Shown: one piece after another, positions 53,326 through 61,785 of the stretch
Layout of the letters: the number at the start of each line of letters is the position of its first letter
Position numbering within the stretch: the first letter of the stretch is position 1
Source of the DNA: Metabacillus sp. B2-18
GTDB lineage: Bacteria; Bacillota; Bacilli; Bacillales; Bacillaceae
Direction of reading: 5' to 3'
Length of the DNA stretch: 64,000 nt
Assembly (NCBI RefSeq): GCF_021117275.1
Contig: NZ_CP088245.1
Coordinates: 4,129,501-4,193,500, forward strand
The notes under the pieces: generated by a model
Seen by the model: only the letters and a program-made list of their open reading frames with translations
Told to the model about the DNA's origin: nothing
Database searches by the model: none
Program-made: the position numbers and the translations under genes

Positions 53326-54191
53326 CGAACTGTTTCCCTCCCCTCAATAAATAGTGGGATGGCAAGATATAGAGTGAAAACACCAAGATAAAACCATTCT
53401 CTGCCTTGAATAACTGGTGATTCTAAGATAGGATAGATGCTTAACACCCCATCTCCCAGCCACCAGCCTGCTACTGCTACACTTCCTATTAATAATAACG
53501 TAAACAGTACAAGCCAATCTTGGACCTTCATTTTAAAAGGCGTATATTTGCTTCTTTTTTTAAGACCATACCCACGTGCTGCCATAGAATCTGCTGTTTG
53601 AATTGCTTCCTCTAAAGACCATGTTAATAAAATTTGTATAAGTAAAATACCGTTCTTTGCACGAGTTCGAATTTTCCCCTCTGAAACAGACAAACCCTTC
53701 CCTTTTTGTACCGATTCTATTTCTCTTAATCTTCGTTTTAACAATGGCACAAATCTCATAGAAAGCATCGTTAGTAAAGCCCATTGAGGAAGGATCCTAG
53801 AAAAAAGAAATAAAAACTTTTCAGCTGTGATCACAAGGTTATATGAAGCAAATAAAACCAATAGCGTAAAGATTGATAATGCTAAAATCACTCCCTGTAT
53901 AATTGCCTCTAACATGACAGGGTTATGATATAAATAAAATAGGATATGAGTTCCTCTTCGATTGATTAAAGGGTTAATAATCAGAAAGAAAATAGATAGA
54001 AAAAACATCATAACAAGCCAGCTTCTTAGTGTTTTCCCCCTATCAAGCTGCAAATGAAAAAGAATGAACAAAAGAGCTGCAACAAATAAAAACACCGGAT
54101 GCTTATAAAGCATTACCAGTGCTGCTGCGCCCACATAATAAAAAAAACTAACGAAAGGATGAAAGCTATGAATTCCTTTATTCATGATCAA
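53298..54191 (-). CDS. ECF transporter T component (EcfT)
   Basis: This 297-residue membrane scaffold has four to five helices in the first half, then the coupling helices. The ECF motif pair Ala-Arg-Gly is visible in ADSMAARGYGLKKRSKYTPF, and an earlier SMRFVPLLKRRLREIESVQKGKG is typical of the second coupling region. It links the ATPases to the S component. It starts one base after the lipoprotein gene stop and overlaps the ATPase gene. Confidence 0.9.
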   Translation of the reverse strand: MIMNKGIHSFHPFVSFFYYVGAAALVMLYKHPVFLFVAALLFILFHLQLDRGKTLRSWLVMMFFLSIFFLIINPLINRRGTHILFYLYHNPVMLEAIIQGVILALSIFTLLVLFASYNLVITAEKFLFLFSRILPQWALLTMLSMRFVPLLKRRLREIESVQKGKGLSVSEGKIRTRAKNGILLIQILLTWSLEEAIQTADSMAARGYGLKKRSKYTPFKMKVQDWLVLFTLLLIGSVAVAGWWLGDGVLSIYPILESPVIQGREWFYLGVFTLYLAIPLFIEGRETVRWHFWKQKI

Positions 54192-55007
54192 TTAATCCTC
54201 ATTATAATTTGTTGTATAGATCCACTGAACAGTATCACCATTAGTGACTGTTATAACACCTGCACTTCGGTTTAACGTTGAACCATTTCTTTTTACAGTC
54301 CAGCCACTAAATTGACCTCGGTCGAATTCAAATAAATTATCAATACCCTCCACATACGCAGATGAACCGCTTCCTGTTACGCTAACAGGTATACCTTTTT
54401 GTTTTAAGATAGTTAATGTTACATCCAAAACTGTATTTCCTTCACTCATCACAACCTTTGTAGCAGGAAGAATTGTTCCTTTTTCACTATCACCTGCAAT
54501 TGAGATGGTAACCGCCTGCTTTGGTTCTTCCTTTTTCGGTGGTGGAGTGGTTGATTGTTCTTTTGTAGCAGTAGTTGTATCTTGTTTCGTTGATTCATTT
54601 GTAGCTTTTTTAGTTGGTGTTTCAGTCTTTTGAGTAGTGCTTTGTGTTTTTTCTGTTACTTTCTTTTCAGAAGTGTTTGTTGTATTAGTTGTTGTACTAG
54701 AAGACTTGCTTTGTGATGATGATGTAGAAGATGGTTCTTTTGTTTCTTCTTTTTTATCTTCTTCAACAGCAGCCGTTGTTTCTTCTGTAGTTATCTCTTG
54801 TGTTTGCACTCCTTGTTTATCTTCCGATTCGACTTCTCTTGTAGAATCAGCTATTTGTTCAGCTTCTTGATCACTCGTATCGTTTGACTGTGTTTCCTCA
54901 CTTGTTTCTTCATTTAATACCGGTGATACTTCGTCTTTTTCACATGCTGCAGTAAAGAATAAAATTGTCGAGAACACAATCAGCAGAAAGGTTTTCATTT
55001 TTGACAA
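54192..55007 (-). CDS. DUF4430-domain lipoprotein of the cobalamin operon
   Basis: The signal peptide ends in the lipobox FFTAAC, so the mature protein is lipid-anchored outside the cell. Residues about 25-165 are a Ser/Thr/Glu/Lys-rich spacer of low complexity. The C-terminal 100 residues are a DUF4430 domain (TVLDVTLTILKQKGIPVSVTGSGSSAYVEGIDNLFEFDRGQFSGWTVKRNG). DUF4430 is the domain shared with the C-terminal part of intrinsic factor and transcobalamin. I infer that it receives B12 and passes it to the ECF transporter. The start is TTG (55007) with GGAGGTG; an ATG lies 9 bases on. Confidence 0.82.
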   Translation of the reverse strand: MSKMKTFLLIVFSTILFFTAACEKDEVSPVLNEETSEETQSNDTSDQEAEQIADSTREVESEDKQGVQTQEITTEETTAAVEEDKKEETKEPSSTSSSQSKSSSTTTNTTNTSEKKVTEKTQSTTQKTETPTKKATNESTKQDTTTATKEQSTTPPPKKEEPKQAVTISIAGDSEKGTILPATKVVMSEGNTVLDVTLTILKQKGIPVSVTGSGSSAYVEGIDNLFEFDRGQFSGWTVKRNGSTLNRSAGVITVTNGDTVQWIYTTNYNED

Positions 55008-55055
55008 AGCGTTACACCTCCAATAGTTTTTCTGATACGATCATCCATAAATGGG

Positions 55056-55087
55056 AAACGCCCCTCCAAATGGAGAGGGCATTTCAT
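55056..55087 (-). terminator. Hairpin between surface protein and lipoprotein genes
   Basis: GCCCTCTCC and GGAGGGGC pair around a short loop on the minus strand, with only a weak T-run. It may lower downstream expression or protect the upstream mRNA. Confidence 0.5.
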
Positions 55088-55091
55088 TTTG

Positions 55092-56918
55092 TTATTGTTG
55101 TTGTCTTTTTCTAACATACAAACTAGTTATTCCGATAATAAGTAAAGCAAGACCAATTAATGCCATGTTATAACTTTGGGTAGCAGTATTTGGTAGAGGA
55201 TAACCCTTGGTTTTTGCTGGTGGATCATTTTTAGTCGTACTAACATTTTCAGATGTATCTTTTTCAACATCTTCCTTCACTACAACAGGGGTTTCATTGT
55301 TGTCAGCAGGAGTCTCTGTGTTTTTCTTTTCAAGAGTTAAGCTATACAAAGATCCTTTTCCATTTAAAAATAATTGATACGCAACGATTCCTCTATAGCC
55401 TTGATCTGTTGTAAATAAGTCACTAGTGTCTCCACCTTGCCAGTCAAAGCCACCATCATCATTTTGGTAGGAAAGCAGAAAATCGATTAAACTAACACCG
55501 TCTTTTGAAAACTGATCACTATGTGAATCAATTGATAATGCCGATAACGCAATAACTACTTGTGCAGCTGTTGAGCTGTTATCAATTTTTGAATTTTTGT
55601 ATTGAGCTGATAAATAATTTACAGCTTCGTCTACCGCACTCTTCACATCAGCATTTGATTCAACATACGGAGCAAGTGCAGTTAATACCATAGCCGTTGT
55701 ATCACTGTCACTCGTTGCTTCACCACTCCATGTCCAGCCACCATCACCGTTTTGATTTTTCAGCAATTCATTGACCAATGCTTCTCGCGTCCATTTTGCT
55801 GAAGATGGAACTTCAAAGTTAGCACTATCTAATGCAATAAGAGCATAAGCTACCCCATTTAGTCCCTGCTTTGTTACATTTCCATTATAGATAGCTTGAA
55901 CAAGATTATATCCTTCAATATTTGTTGGATCTTCACCTGCTGCTAAAACGCCCAATGTAAGTCGCTCATAATCTGTTATTTTTGAAAAACTTCCTTGACG
56001 TTCAGTTAATTGTTTTTTCAAGTTTTCTAGATAACTAGCCGGCAATGTCTTTCCTGCCTTATTCAAAGCCACTGCCTGCCAGTCTCCAACCTCTTGTTTT
56101 AAAACATACTGACTAGCTGCATTTATAGCATTCTTAAGGGCAGCTTGATCAAACTCTTCAACTGGCTCTTGTTCCTCTTCAGGTTGCTGCTCTTCCTCTG
56201 TAGGTTCTTCAGCTGGTGTTTCCCAAGATTCATATTTTAACGTTACTTTATCAGCTTTTTTAAGCGCGTAACTGTCAACCCCAACTGATGCCATCTCATC
56301 ATTTACATAAAATGCCCAATAATAAGTACCTTCAGCAGCTAATCCTCCGATACTTGTAATCATCACGCCATATTCAGATGTTTCATATTCAATGTTTTCT
56401 TGTCCGTAACCAATCTGTAATAAATCGAATGCAGTTGGTTGATCAATGTATGCAATTGATGAAGGCTCCGGTAAAATCACATGATCTTTATCACCAATTA
56501 TTTGCAGTGACACACTATTTTCAGAAGGCTTTGTCCAATCCGTATAACGAAAACTTAACTCGTCACCCTCTTGTACAACATAACTGTCTGCGCCAACTTG
56601 TGCTTGAACACCATTAACATAAAAAGCCCAATAATATGGATCCTTTGCTTCTAATCCGTTTATTTCAGTAATAAATACCCCGTATTCAGACTCACTGTAT
56701 TTAACTTGGCTCTCGCCAACAGCTTGAACGAGTACATCAAATGCAGTTGCATCCTCTGCAAATGTATAGTTTGTTTCATCTAATAATAGTTCATTGTTAT
56801 TTCCAACAACTGATATTGTTTCCCCTTCTGCAGCAAATACAGTTGTCTGAAAAGTGCTAACGAATAAGGTAGAAACTAAAAGGACAGATAATATAATATG
56901 TTTTACTTTGTTGAACAA
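55092..56918 (-). CDS. Sortase-anchored transcobalamin-like surface protein (two DUF4430 domains plus alpha/alpha barrel)
   Basis: A signal peptide (1-29) is followed by two DUF4430 domains (about 31-115 and 122-212), both with the pattern TAFDVL..GxxxxxYxxSEYGVxITxIxGLxAxxxYYWAFYVN. A Glu/Pro linker (EEPTEEEQQPEEEQEPVEE) leads to an alpha/alpha-barrel domain (about 260-535) with repeats ending NQNGDGGWTW and YQNDDGGFDWQGG, as in squalene cyclase/prenyltransferase-type and cobalamin-binding barrels. The C-terminus has LPNTA (575-579), a hydrophobic helix and RKRQQQ, a sortase signal. The barrel plus DUF4430 make-up is that of intrinsic factor/transcobalamin, in reverse order. The B12 riboswitch lies directly upstream. 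Confidence 0.85.
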   Translation of the reverse strand: MFNKVKHIILSVLLVSTLFVSTFQTTVFAAEGETISVVGNNNELLLDETNYTFAEDATAFDVLVQAVGESQVKYSESEYGVFITEINGLEAKDPYYWAFYVNGVQAQVGADSYVVQEGDELSFRYTDWTKPSENSVSLQIIGDKDHVILPEPSSIAYIDQPTAFDLLQIGYGQENIEYETSEYGVMITSIGGLAAEGTYYWAFYVNDEMASVGVDSYALKKADKVTLKYESWETPAEEPTEEEQQPEEEQEPVEEFDQAALKNAINAASQYVLKQEVGDWQAVALNKAGKTLPASYLENLKKQLTERQGSFSKITDYERLTLGVLAAGEDPTNIEGYNLVQAIYNGNVTKQGLNGVAYALIALDSANFEVPSSAKWTREALVNELLKNQNGDGGWTWSGEATSDSDTTAMVLTALAPYVESNADVKSAVDEAVNYLSAQYKNSKIDNSSTAAQVVIALSALSIDSHSDQFSKDGVSLIDFLLSYQNDDGGFDWQGGDTSDLFTTDQGYRGIVAYQLFLNGKGSLYSLTLEKKNTETPADNNETPVVVKEDVEKDTSENVSTTKNDPPAKTKGYPLPNTATQSYNMALIGLALLIIGITSLYVRKRQQQ

Positions 56919-56953
56919 CGTGTTCTCTCCTATCTATAAAAATTTATTGAGGC

Positions 56954-56980
56954 AAAAAAAATCCTCTATGTAGGAGGATT
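56954..56980 (-). terminator. Expression-platform terminator of the cobalamin riboswitch
   Basis: On the minus strand AATCCTC and GAGGATT pair around a 7-base loop and run into eight T. It lies between the B12 box and the start codon, where ligand-induced termination is expected. Confidence 0.85.
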
Positions 56981-56984
56981 GCAG

Positions 56985-57161
56985 TCGTTAAGAAAAAAAT
57001 GTCCAATAATTGACTCTTTCTTTTCTTAACACCCTCCTATCCGCGTAGTACGAGGTGAAAAAATAGGCAGGTCTCCTGACTTATGATCAACATCCTTACA
57101 GTCTTCCCTTTTCATGATAGGATAATACTATCAACCTATTTTTATCATATTCATTTTAACT
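56985..57161 (-). promoter_or_regulatory. Cobalamin riboswitch
   Basis: The minus strand holds the B12 box, AGTCAGGAGACCTGCC (57064-57079), and an upstream AAAAGGGAAGACTGTAAGGA element of the aptamer core. The leader is about 240 nt long and begins at a good promoter. The exact aptamer limits are uncertain. It controls the surface protein, lipoprotein and ECF genes, so B12 excess should shut them off. Confidence 0.88.
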
Positions 57162-57167
57162 GTTTTA

Positions 57168-57196
57168 ATCATAGTCTAGTATGAAAATGGTGTCAA
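57168..57196 (-). promoter_or_regulatory. Sigma-A promoter of the cobalamin operon
   Basis: On the minus strand TTGACA and TATGAT are spaced by exactly 17 bases, just upstream of the riboswitch. The gap from here to 57297 contains no gene. Confidence 0.8.
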
Positions 57197-57296
57197 TATA
57201 TGTAGGAGTCTGCATATATATGGTAGAAACTTCAAAAATCCATTTCTCCTTTCATTCATTTAATAATTGAGTTATTTATTCCCTGGTTGATTCAAA

Positions 57297-57335
57297 AGAA
57301 AAAGCCATGATCTTTGAAGCATGATCATGACTTTT
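57297..57335 (-). terminator. Terminator after rpmG
   Basis: AAAAGTCATGATC and GATCATGGCTTTT pair on the minus strand (one G-U) and a T-run follows, 5 bases past the rpmG stop. Confidence 0.8.
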
Positions 57336-57339
57336 GCGC

Positions 57340-57489
57340 TTATTTAGTTTCTCTATGCACTGTATATTTCTTTAATCGTGGGCAATATTTTTTAAGTTCA
57401 ATTCGATCCGGGTTATTACGCTTATTCTTTGTTGTAATATAATTTCGATCACCAGTTTCTGTACATGCTAATGTAATTTTCACTCTCAT
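57340..57489 (-). CDS. rpmG: Ribosomal protein L33, cysteine-poor zinc-independent form
   Basis: This 49-residue protein begins [20 protein letters not shown] and ends with [19 protein letters not shown]. Zinc-binding L33 has two CxxC pairs; here each has only one Cys (ACTETG and YCPR), so no zinc site can form. Such C-minus paralogues replace the zinc form during zinc starvation and release zinc. It lies 27 bases after zagA in one operon, downstream of Zur boxes. It is closest to B. subtilis RpmGC in wording. Confidence 0.92.
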   Translation of the reverse strand: MRVKITLACTETGDRNYITTKNKRNNPDRIELKKYCPRLKKYTVHRETK

Positions 57490-57516
57490 TATCATTTCCT
57501 CCTTGAAAAAATAAAA

Positions 57517-58707
57517 TTAATTTTCTGCAGTAAAGGCTGGAAGAGGATCGTTAAAAGAAGACCAATCCCTCTTCATTTCATCGTTTGTCAATAAGCATTC
57601 ATCTAGAGATCTTTCAATCAATTCACGGTTCATGTCGATTCCAATCATAACAAGCTCAGTTAATCGATCACCGTATGTATGATCCCACTTTGCTAATAAC
57701 TCCGGTTCTTCTTTTAAAAATTGGTCCTGCTCTGCTTTTGAATAAGAAGCAATCCAATTTCCTGTTCCCTGAATGATAATAGAAGGACCTGCCTGTGAGA
57801 GAAGTCCTGTTATATCATTACGTGAAGCAAGCCAGAAGAACCCCTTAGCTCTAACAACATCTACAGGCCAACTCTCAAGCCAAGTCATAAACCTTTCAGG
57901 ATGAAATGGTAATTTCCTCTTATATACAAAAGAGGTGATTCCGTATTCCTCTGTTTCAGGTATATGTTCATTCATAAGCTCTTGTATCCACCCTGCGGAT
58001 TGGCTAGCTTTTTCAAAATCAAAAAGGTTCGTATCTAAAATCCTTGTTATTGGTACCTTTGAAAAAATAGACTCGATGATCGTAGCATCAGGATTCAGTT
58101 TATGAAGAACGGCTTTTAATTCATCTATATCTTCTCGCTCAACTAAATCTAATTTGTTTAATACAAGAATGTTAGCAAATTCTATTTGATCAATTAACAA
58201 ATCTACTACCTCCCTTGTATCTGTTGGATCTATTGCTTCGTTACGGTCAAGAAGACTCTCCCCAGAGGAATAGTCAAGCCAAAACCGATATGCATCTACA
58301 ACAGTTACCATTGCATCTAGTTCACATATGTCAGTTAAATTTATCCCTAATTCTTCATCTATATATGTGAATGTTTGGGCTACAGGAATAGGCTCAGAAA
58401 TACCGGATGATTCAATAACTAGATAATCTAAATGCCCTTTTTTCACTAATTTTTTCACCTCTATAATGAGGTCTTCTCTCAGTGTACAGCATATACAGCC
58501 ATTCTGAAGTTCAACAAGATTTTCCTCCGTTCGGGAAAATCCACCTTGTTTAATAAGCGACGCATCAATATTTACTTCACTCATATCATTAACTATAACG
58601 GCTATTCTCTTATTATCTTTATTACTTAAGAGGTGGTTTAATAATGTAGTTTTCCCAGCACCTAAATAGCCACTTAAGACCGTTACTGGTACCTTTCTAT
58701 TTTTCAT
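57517..58707 (-). CDS. zagA: Zinc metallochaperone GTPase ZagA (YciC, COG0523 family)
   Basis: The P-loop is GYLGAGKT at residues 13-20. The COG0523 metal motif CICC is at 71-74 in QNGCICCTLREDL. ESSGISEP and VLNKLDL complete the GTPase. The C-terminal CobW_C domain has RAKGFFWLASR. At 396 residues it agrees with B. subtilis ZagA, which delivers zinc to FolE2 and others under zinc limitation. Two Zur-like boxes lie upstream. The start ATG has AGGAGG. Confidence 0.92.
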   Translation of the reverse strand: MKNRKVPVTVLSGYLGAGKTTLLNHLLSNKDNKRIAVIVNDMSEVNIDASLIKQGGFSRTEENLVELQNGCICCTLREDLIIEVKKLVKKGHLDYLVIESSGISEPIPVAQTFTYIDEELGINLTDICELDAMVTVVDAYRFWLDYSSGESLLDRNEAIDPTDTREVVDLLIDQIEFANILVLNKLDLVEREDIDELKAVLHKLNPDATIIESIFSKVPITRILDTNLFDFEKASQSAGWIQELMNEHIPETEEYGITSFVYKRKLPFHPERFMTWLESWPVDVVRAKGFFWLASRNDITGLLSQAGPSIIIQGTGNWIASYSKAEQDQFLKEEPELLAKWDHTYGDRLTELVMIGIDMNRELIERSLDECLLTNDEMKRDWSSFNDPLPAFTAEN

Positions 58708-58722
58708 GTAATCCTCCTATAT

Positions 58723-58743
58723 AAAACAAAATGATTACGATTT
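58723..58743. promoter_or_regulatory. Zur-like box, proximal
   Basis: The right half ATTACGATTT is perfect, but the left half AAAACAAAAT is poor. It lies immediately upstream of the zagA ribosome site. It may be a weak second operator. Confidence 0.5.
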
Positions 58744-58785
58744 GAATTTCATACTTTTATGTAAGTAATCAGAAAAACGCAAAGT

Positions 58786-58806
58786 AAATCGTAATAGTTA
58801 CGTTTT
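58786..58806. promoter_or_regulatory. Zur box of the zagA-rpmG operon
   Basis: AAATCGTAAT, one base, then GTTACGTTTT: this matches the B. subtilis Zur consensus AAATCGTAATnATTACGATTT at 19 of 21 positions or nearly so. It lies about 80 bases upstream of zagA. Confidence 0.85.
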
Positions 58807-58891
58807 ATATATTATATTATCTCCTGTTGATATGCAATAAGTTTAATAAAAAAGTTTTAAAAAGAGAATTTCGGGAAAAACATAAATAAGA

Positions 58892-58918
58892 AAGGCTGAC
58901 ACCTAAATGCCAGCCTCT
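58892..58918 (-). terminator. Terminator after the NlpC/P60 gene
   Basis: On the minus strand AGGCTGGCA pairs with TGTCAGCCT (one G-U), followed by TTCTTATTTA. Confidence 0.7.
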
Positions 58919-58927
58919 CTGTTTCTA

Positions 58928-60124
58928 TTATAAATTTACACGCATAACGCGACCATTAAATTTTTGAGCCCAGTAACCACTAGACATATTAGCGATTGCA
59001 ACACCAGTTGAGCTTTGAGAACCAATGAATTTACCGCCACCTACATAAATACCAACATGTCCATCTTTTTTATAAGTATCAAAGAATACCATATCACCAG
59101 GTTGCATGCTGCTTGTTGGTACTCTTGTACCAGTATTTTTTAGGATTTCCGTACTTGCTCCTACTCTTACTCCTACAGTTGAGAATGCCCAACTTACGAA
59201 TCCAGAACAGTCAAATCGACCATTAGCGATATCATAAGAGTTTCTTCCGCCACCAAATACATAAACAGAATTTCCGATATATTTATAACCAGCACTAATT
59301 AAATCATTAACTGTACCGTTAGGGTTTACAGGTGTGTCTTCAAATGTAACTGTATTATTTGAAGTACCTTTTGCTACTGTTACAGAATTAGATGAAGTTG
59401 TGTTTGCAGCAGAAGCTTCAGCCGCTGCTTCAGCTGCTGCTAATGCTTCTGCTTTTTGTTTTAAGCTGTTAATTGCAGCTTCTTTTGCTGTTTTTTCATC
59501 TTGAAGTTCTTTTCTTAATTGATCATTTTGTTGCTTTTGTGCCAGGATATCAGCCTGCATGCCTTCTAAATCTGCTCTTAAGTTTTCAAGGTCTGAAAGC
59601 ACTTCCACTTTTGCAACCTTCTTTTCATTTAACTCTTTTTCATCAGCTTCTTGCTGTGAGATCATCGAACGATCTGCTTCTACAATTTTCCCTACCGCAA
59701 GTGCACGGTTTAGAAAATCACCGAAACTAGTAGATCCCAGTAAAACATCGATATATTCTACATTCCCACCACTGTGTTGGTAAGAAATTGCACGTTGCTT
59801 TAAAATTTCTGTACGTTCTTTAATAGCTTCTTCTAGTTTAGCGATCTCAGAATCCATCGCGTTTATTTCGTCTTGAGAAGTTTGAATCTGCTCTTCTGTT
59901 TGCTTAATCTTAGCTTCGTTATCTTTTATTGCTGCATCAACGCGTTCACTTTGTTTCTTTAAATTATCTAACTCTGCTTGTACTTCTTGTACATCCTGAG
60001 TATGATCTTTAATTTCTTTTTGAACTTCTGTACTTGTTTCAGCGTTAACCGAAGGAATTGCAAATGAACTGCCTAATCCAATCATGACAGCTAAATTCAT
60101 GATAACTAGTTTCTTTTTCGACAT
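58928..60124 (-). CDS. CwlO/PcsB-like peptidoglycan hydrolase (NlpC/P60)
   Basis: A signal peptide (1-28, ending VNAETS) is followed by a long coiled coil (about 32-245) as in CwlO and PcsB, which links the enzyme to FtsEX. An Ala/Ser/Thr linker leads to the C-terminal NlpC/P60 domain (about 280-398). The catalytic Cys is in GRFDCSGFVSWAF and the His in KDGHVGIYVGGGKF. It is a D,L-endopeptidase needed for wall elongation in relatives. It has 398 residues. It stands alone with its own terminator. Confidence 0.9.
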   Translation of the reverse strand: MSKKKLVIMNLAVMIGLGSSFAIPSVNAETSTEVQKEIKDHTQDVQEVQAELDNLKKQSERVDAAIKDNEAKIKQTEEQIQTSQDEINAMDSEIAKLEEAIKERTEILKQRAISYQHSGGNVEYIDVLLGSTSFGDFLNRALAVGKIVEADRSMISQQEADEKELNEKKVAKVEVLSDLENLRADLEGMQADILAQKQQNDQLRKELQDEKTAKEAAINSLKQKAEALAAAEAAAEASAANTTSSNSVTVAKGTSNNTVTFEDTPVNPNGTVNDLISAGYKYIGNSVYVFGGGRNSYDIANGRFDCSGFVSWAFSTVGVRVGASTEILKNTGTRVPTSSMQPGDMVFFDTYKKDGHVGIYVGGGKFIGSQSSTGVAIANMSSGYWAQKFNGRVMRVNL

Positions 60125-60554
60125 TCTCTTCCCCTACTTTCGTTTCTCGTACATGAATCATTCTATGTATCTATTTTTATACAATACTATTTTACTTATT
60201 TAGCCACAATTAGAAGTATATCATCAAAAAATGACAAAACTATGTTGTTAATATTACATTTATGTTTCAAAAGTAACAAAATGTAGCTTTTTCGCCTCAA
60301 AAAAAGCACATTTACAACTGTAACATAGTTTATATCGCAATTCTAGTATTTATCTATTAATAGAATTAATAGGGCTAAGAATGTATAAAAAAAGAGATAA
60401 ATTGATAGTAGTAGGTTAAAAGGAGGGAGAAAAGAAGTTTATGAATGAGAAATCTTACCTAACTCAGTTTAAGTTAGTTCTTCTCCTCTCCCGGAGTGTG
60501 ACAATTTTTTACCGCTTTATCCACTATCTAAACAAACATGAAGAGGACACATGA
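60125..60554. other. 430-base intergenic region with imperfect dyads
   Basis: The region upstream of the CwlO-like gene is AT-rich with several TGTTAC/TGTAA words but no WalR box in the right spacing that I can defend. At 60421-60495 a long imperfect dyad (GGGAGAAAAGAAG with CTTCTCCTCTCCC, plus CTAACT/AGTTAG inside) could form an RNA hairpin. A 37-codon plus-strand frame (60441-60554) crosses it and is probably chance. Confidence 0.4.
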
Positions 60555-60579
60555 TTATTCTTCTTGTGTCCTCTTCATC
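60540..60579 (-). terminator. Hairpin overlapping the end of the alkylation-repair gene
   Basis: GAAGAGGACAC and GTGTCCTCTTC form a perfect 11-bp stem around the stop codon of the minus-strand gene. A T-run is lacking, so termination is not certain. Confidence 0.5.
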
Positions 60580-61656
60580 ACTTCAAATTCCTCTTTGGCT
60601 TTGTATTCACCATTTGCTATGATATGTAGCACATGCATTCCACTATAGTGTTTTCTTGTTGATAAATCCCTAAAAGAATGTGTTTTTGTATAAACTTTTT
60701 CCTCTCCTGGTGAGATGGAAGTTTCGGATATTTTAAATGACTTTGTCGAATGCTTTCCATTTGCTTTTACAAAATCGATCGCATATTCAAGTCTAAGCTT
60801 TCTTAGTTCTTTATCTATTGAGGTAACATGAAATGAAAATGTAATAGCTTCTCCTATTTCCACTTTCTTTGTAACAGTTAAATTTTTAACCTGAATATGC
60901 TCACTTTTTTCCAGACCAAATAATTCAAGTGCCTCCGGAACACCTTTCTTCCAATAACGTCCGTAATCCCGCTTTAACAATCCAATTCGTTCGATCATTT
61001 GTACCGAGCCATCTCTTTGCTAAATGAAGGACAAGCTCAGGATGATCTTTTGAAATATCATTTAAATTATTGGCGACACTTTTTCTCACATATAGAGAAG
61101 GATCTTCCTTCAGGTTTTCTAGTATTGGAAAGATTGGTGAAGGGTCTTTTTTCAAGTTTATTAAGGAAATTCCCCACGGAAGCCTTGGACGCGAACCCTC
61201 GCTTGCGAGTCTTCTGACATGCTCATTTTCATGTGAACTCCATTCTAAAAACTGTGCCATCATTTTAGCTTGATTTTCCATCACAAATGGTCTTACTGCA
61301 AATTCGGAAGTTGAGAACATAGTAAAATATTCAAGTGCCTCCATTGATATCTGCCAGCTATGTAACCCATAAATTTCTACGTAATCTGGAAAAATAATTC
61401 CACCAAGACTTCCTTGAAAAGAAGGAGCCACTTTTTTTAATAGTGCCACAGCTTCACCAAATTCTTTAGGTAAACTTTGAGATAAACTCAGAGTAATACG
61501 ACGGACACGTTGTTTTAATGCCAGTTCATCCCAGCCTTTTGCATAAACGGATGATAAAAATTCTTCTTGATTAAAAAGTGGATCATTGTCTTGTAATTCC
61601 TTACTCAGCTTCTTCATAAATTGCTCATTAAATAAAGCTCGAAGTTCTTCTGCCAT
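60555..61656 (-). pseudogene. DNA alkylation repair (AlkD-like HEAT) protein, frameshifted
   Basis: The first frame (61656 to 60925) has AlkD-type HEAT repeats: ALEYFTMFSTSEFAVRPFVMENQAKMMAQFLEWSSHENEHVRRLASEGSRPRLPWG and DPSLYVRKSVANNLNDISKDHPELVLHLAKRW. It should continue as LRTLLKKGVPEALELFGL, which is found in the second frame. One extra G in TTATTGGAAGAAAGG shifts the frame near 60945. The second frame (to 60555) adds about 120 residues. B. subtilis YhaZ has the same total length and layout. A single-base error in the assembly would restore it. MAEELRAL (61656) has AAGGAG at good spacing and is the start. Confidence 0.85.
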
Positions 61657-61785
61657 GTATAACTCCTTCACCCTTTAGTTTGTTAGTATAAAGAATTATA
61701 TCATGGAGATTTATTAGAGTTAAATTGAGCAAAAAATTAAAGTCCACAAACAAAATAAAAACAGGTAATCTATCACCACCTGTTC

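Noticed and set aside
60125..60330. WalR box upstream of the CwlO-like gene
   Set aside because: Several TGTTAC and TGTAAA words occur, but none form a pair with the 11-base spacing that WalR needs.
60441..60554. A 37-codon plus-strand ORF after AGGAGGG
   Set aside because: The spacing to the ATG is long (14 bases), the frame runs into the hairpin at the convergent gene end, and the peptide has no recognisable features.
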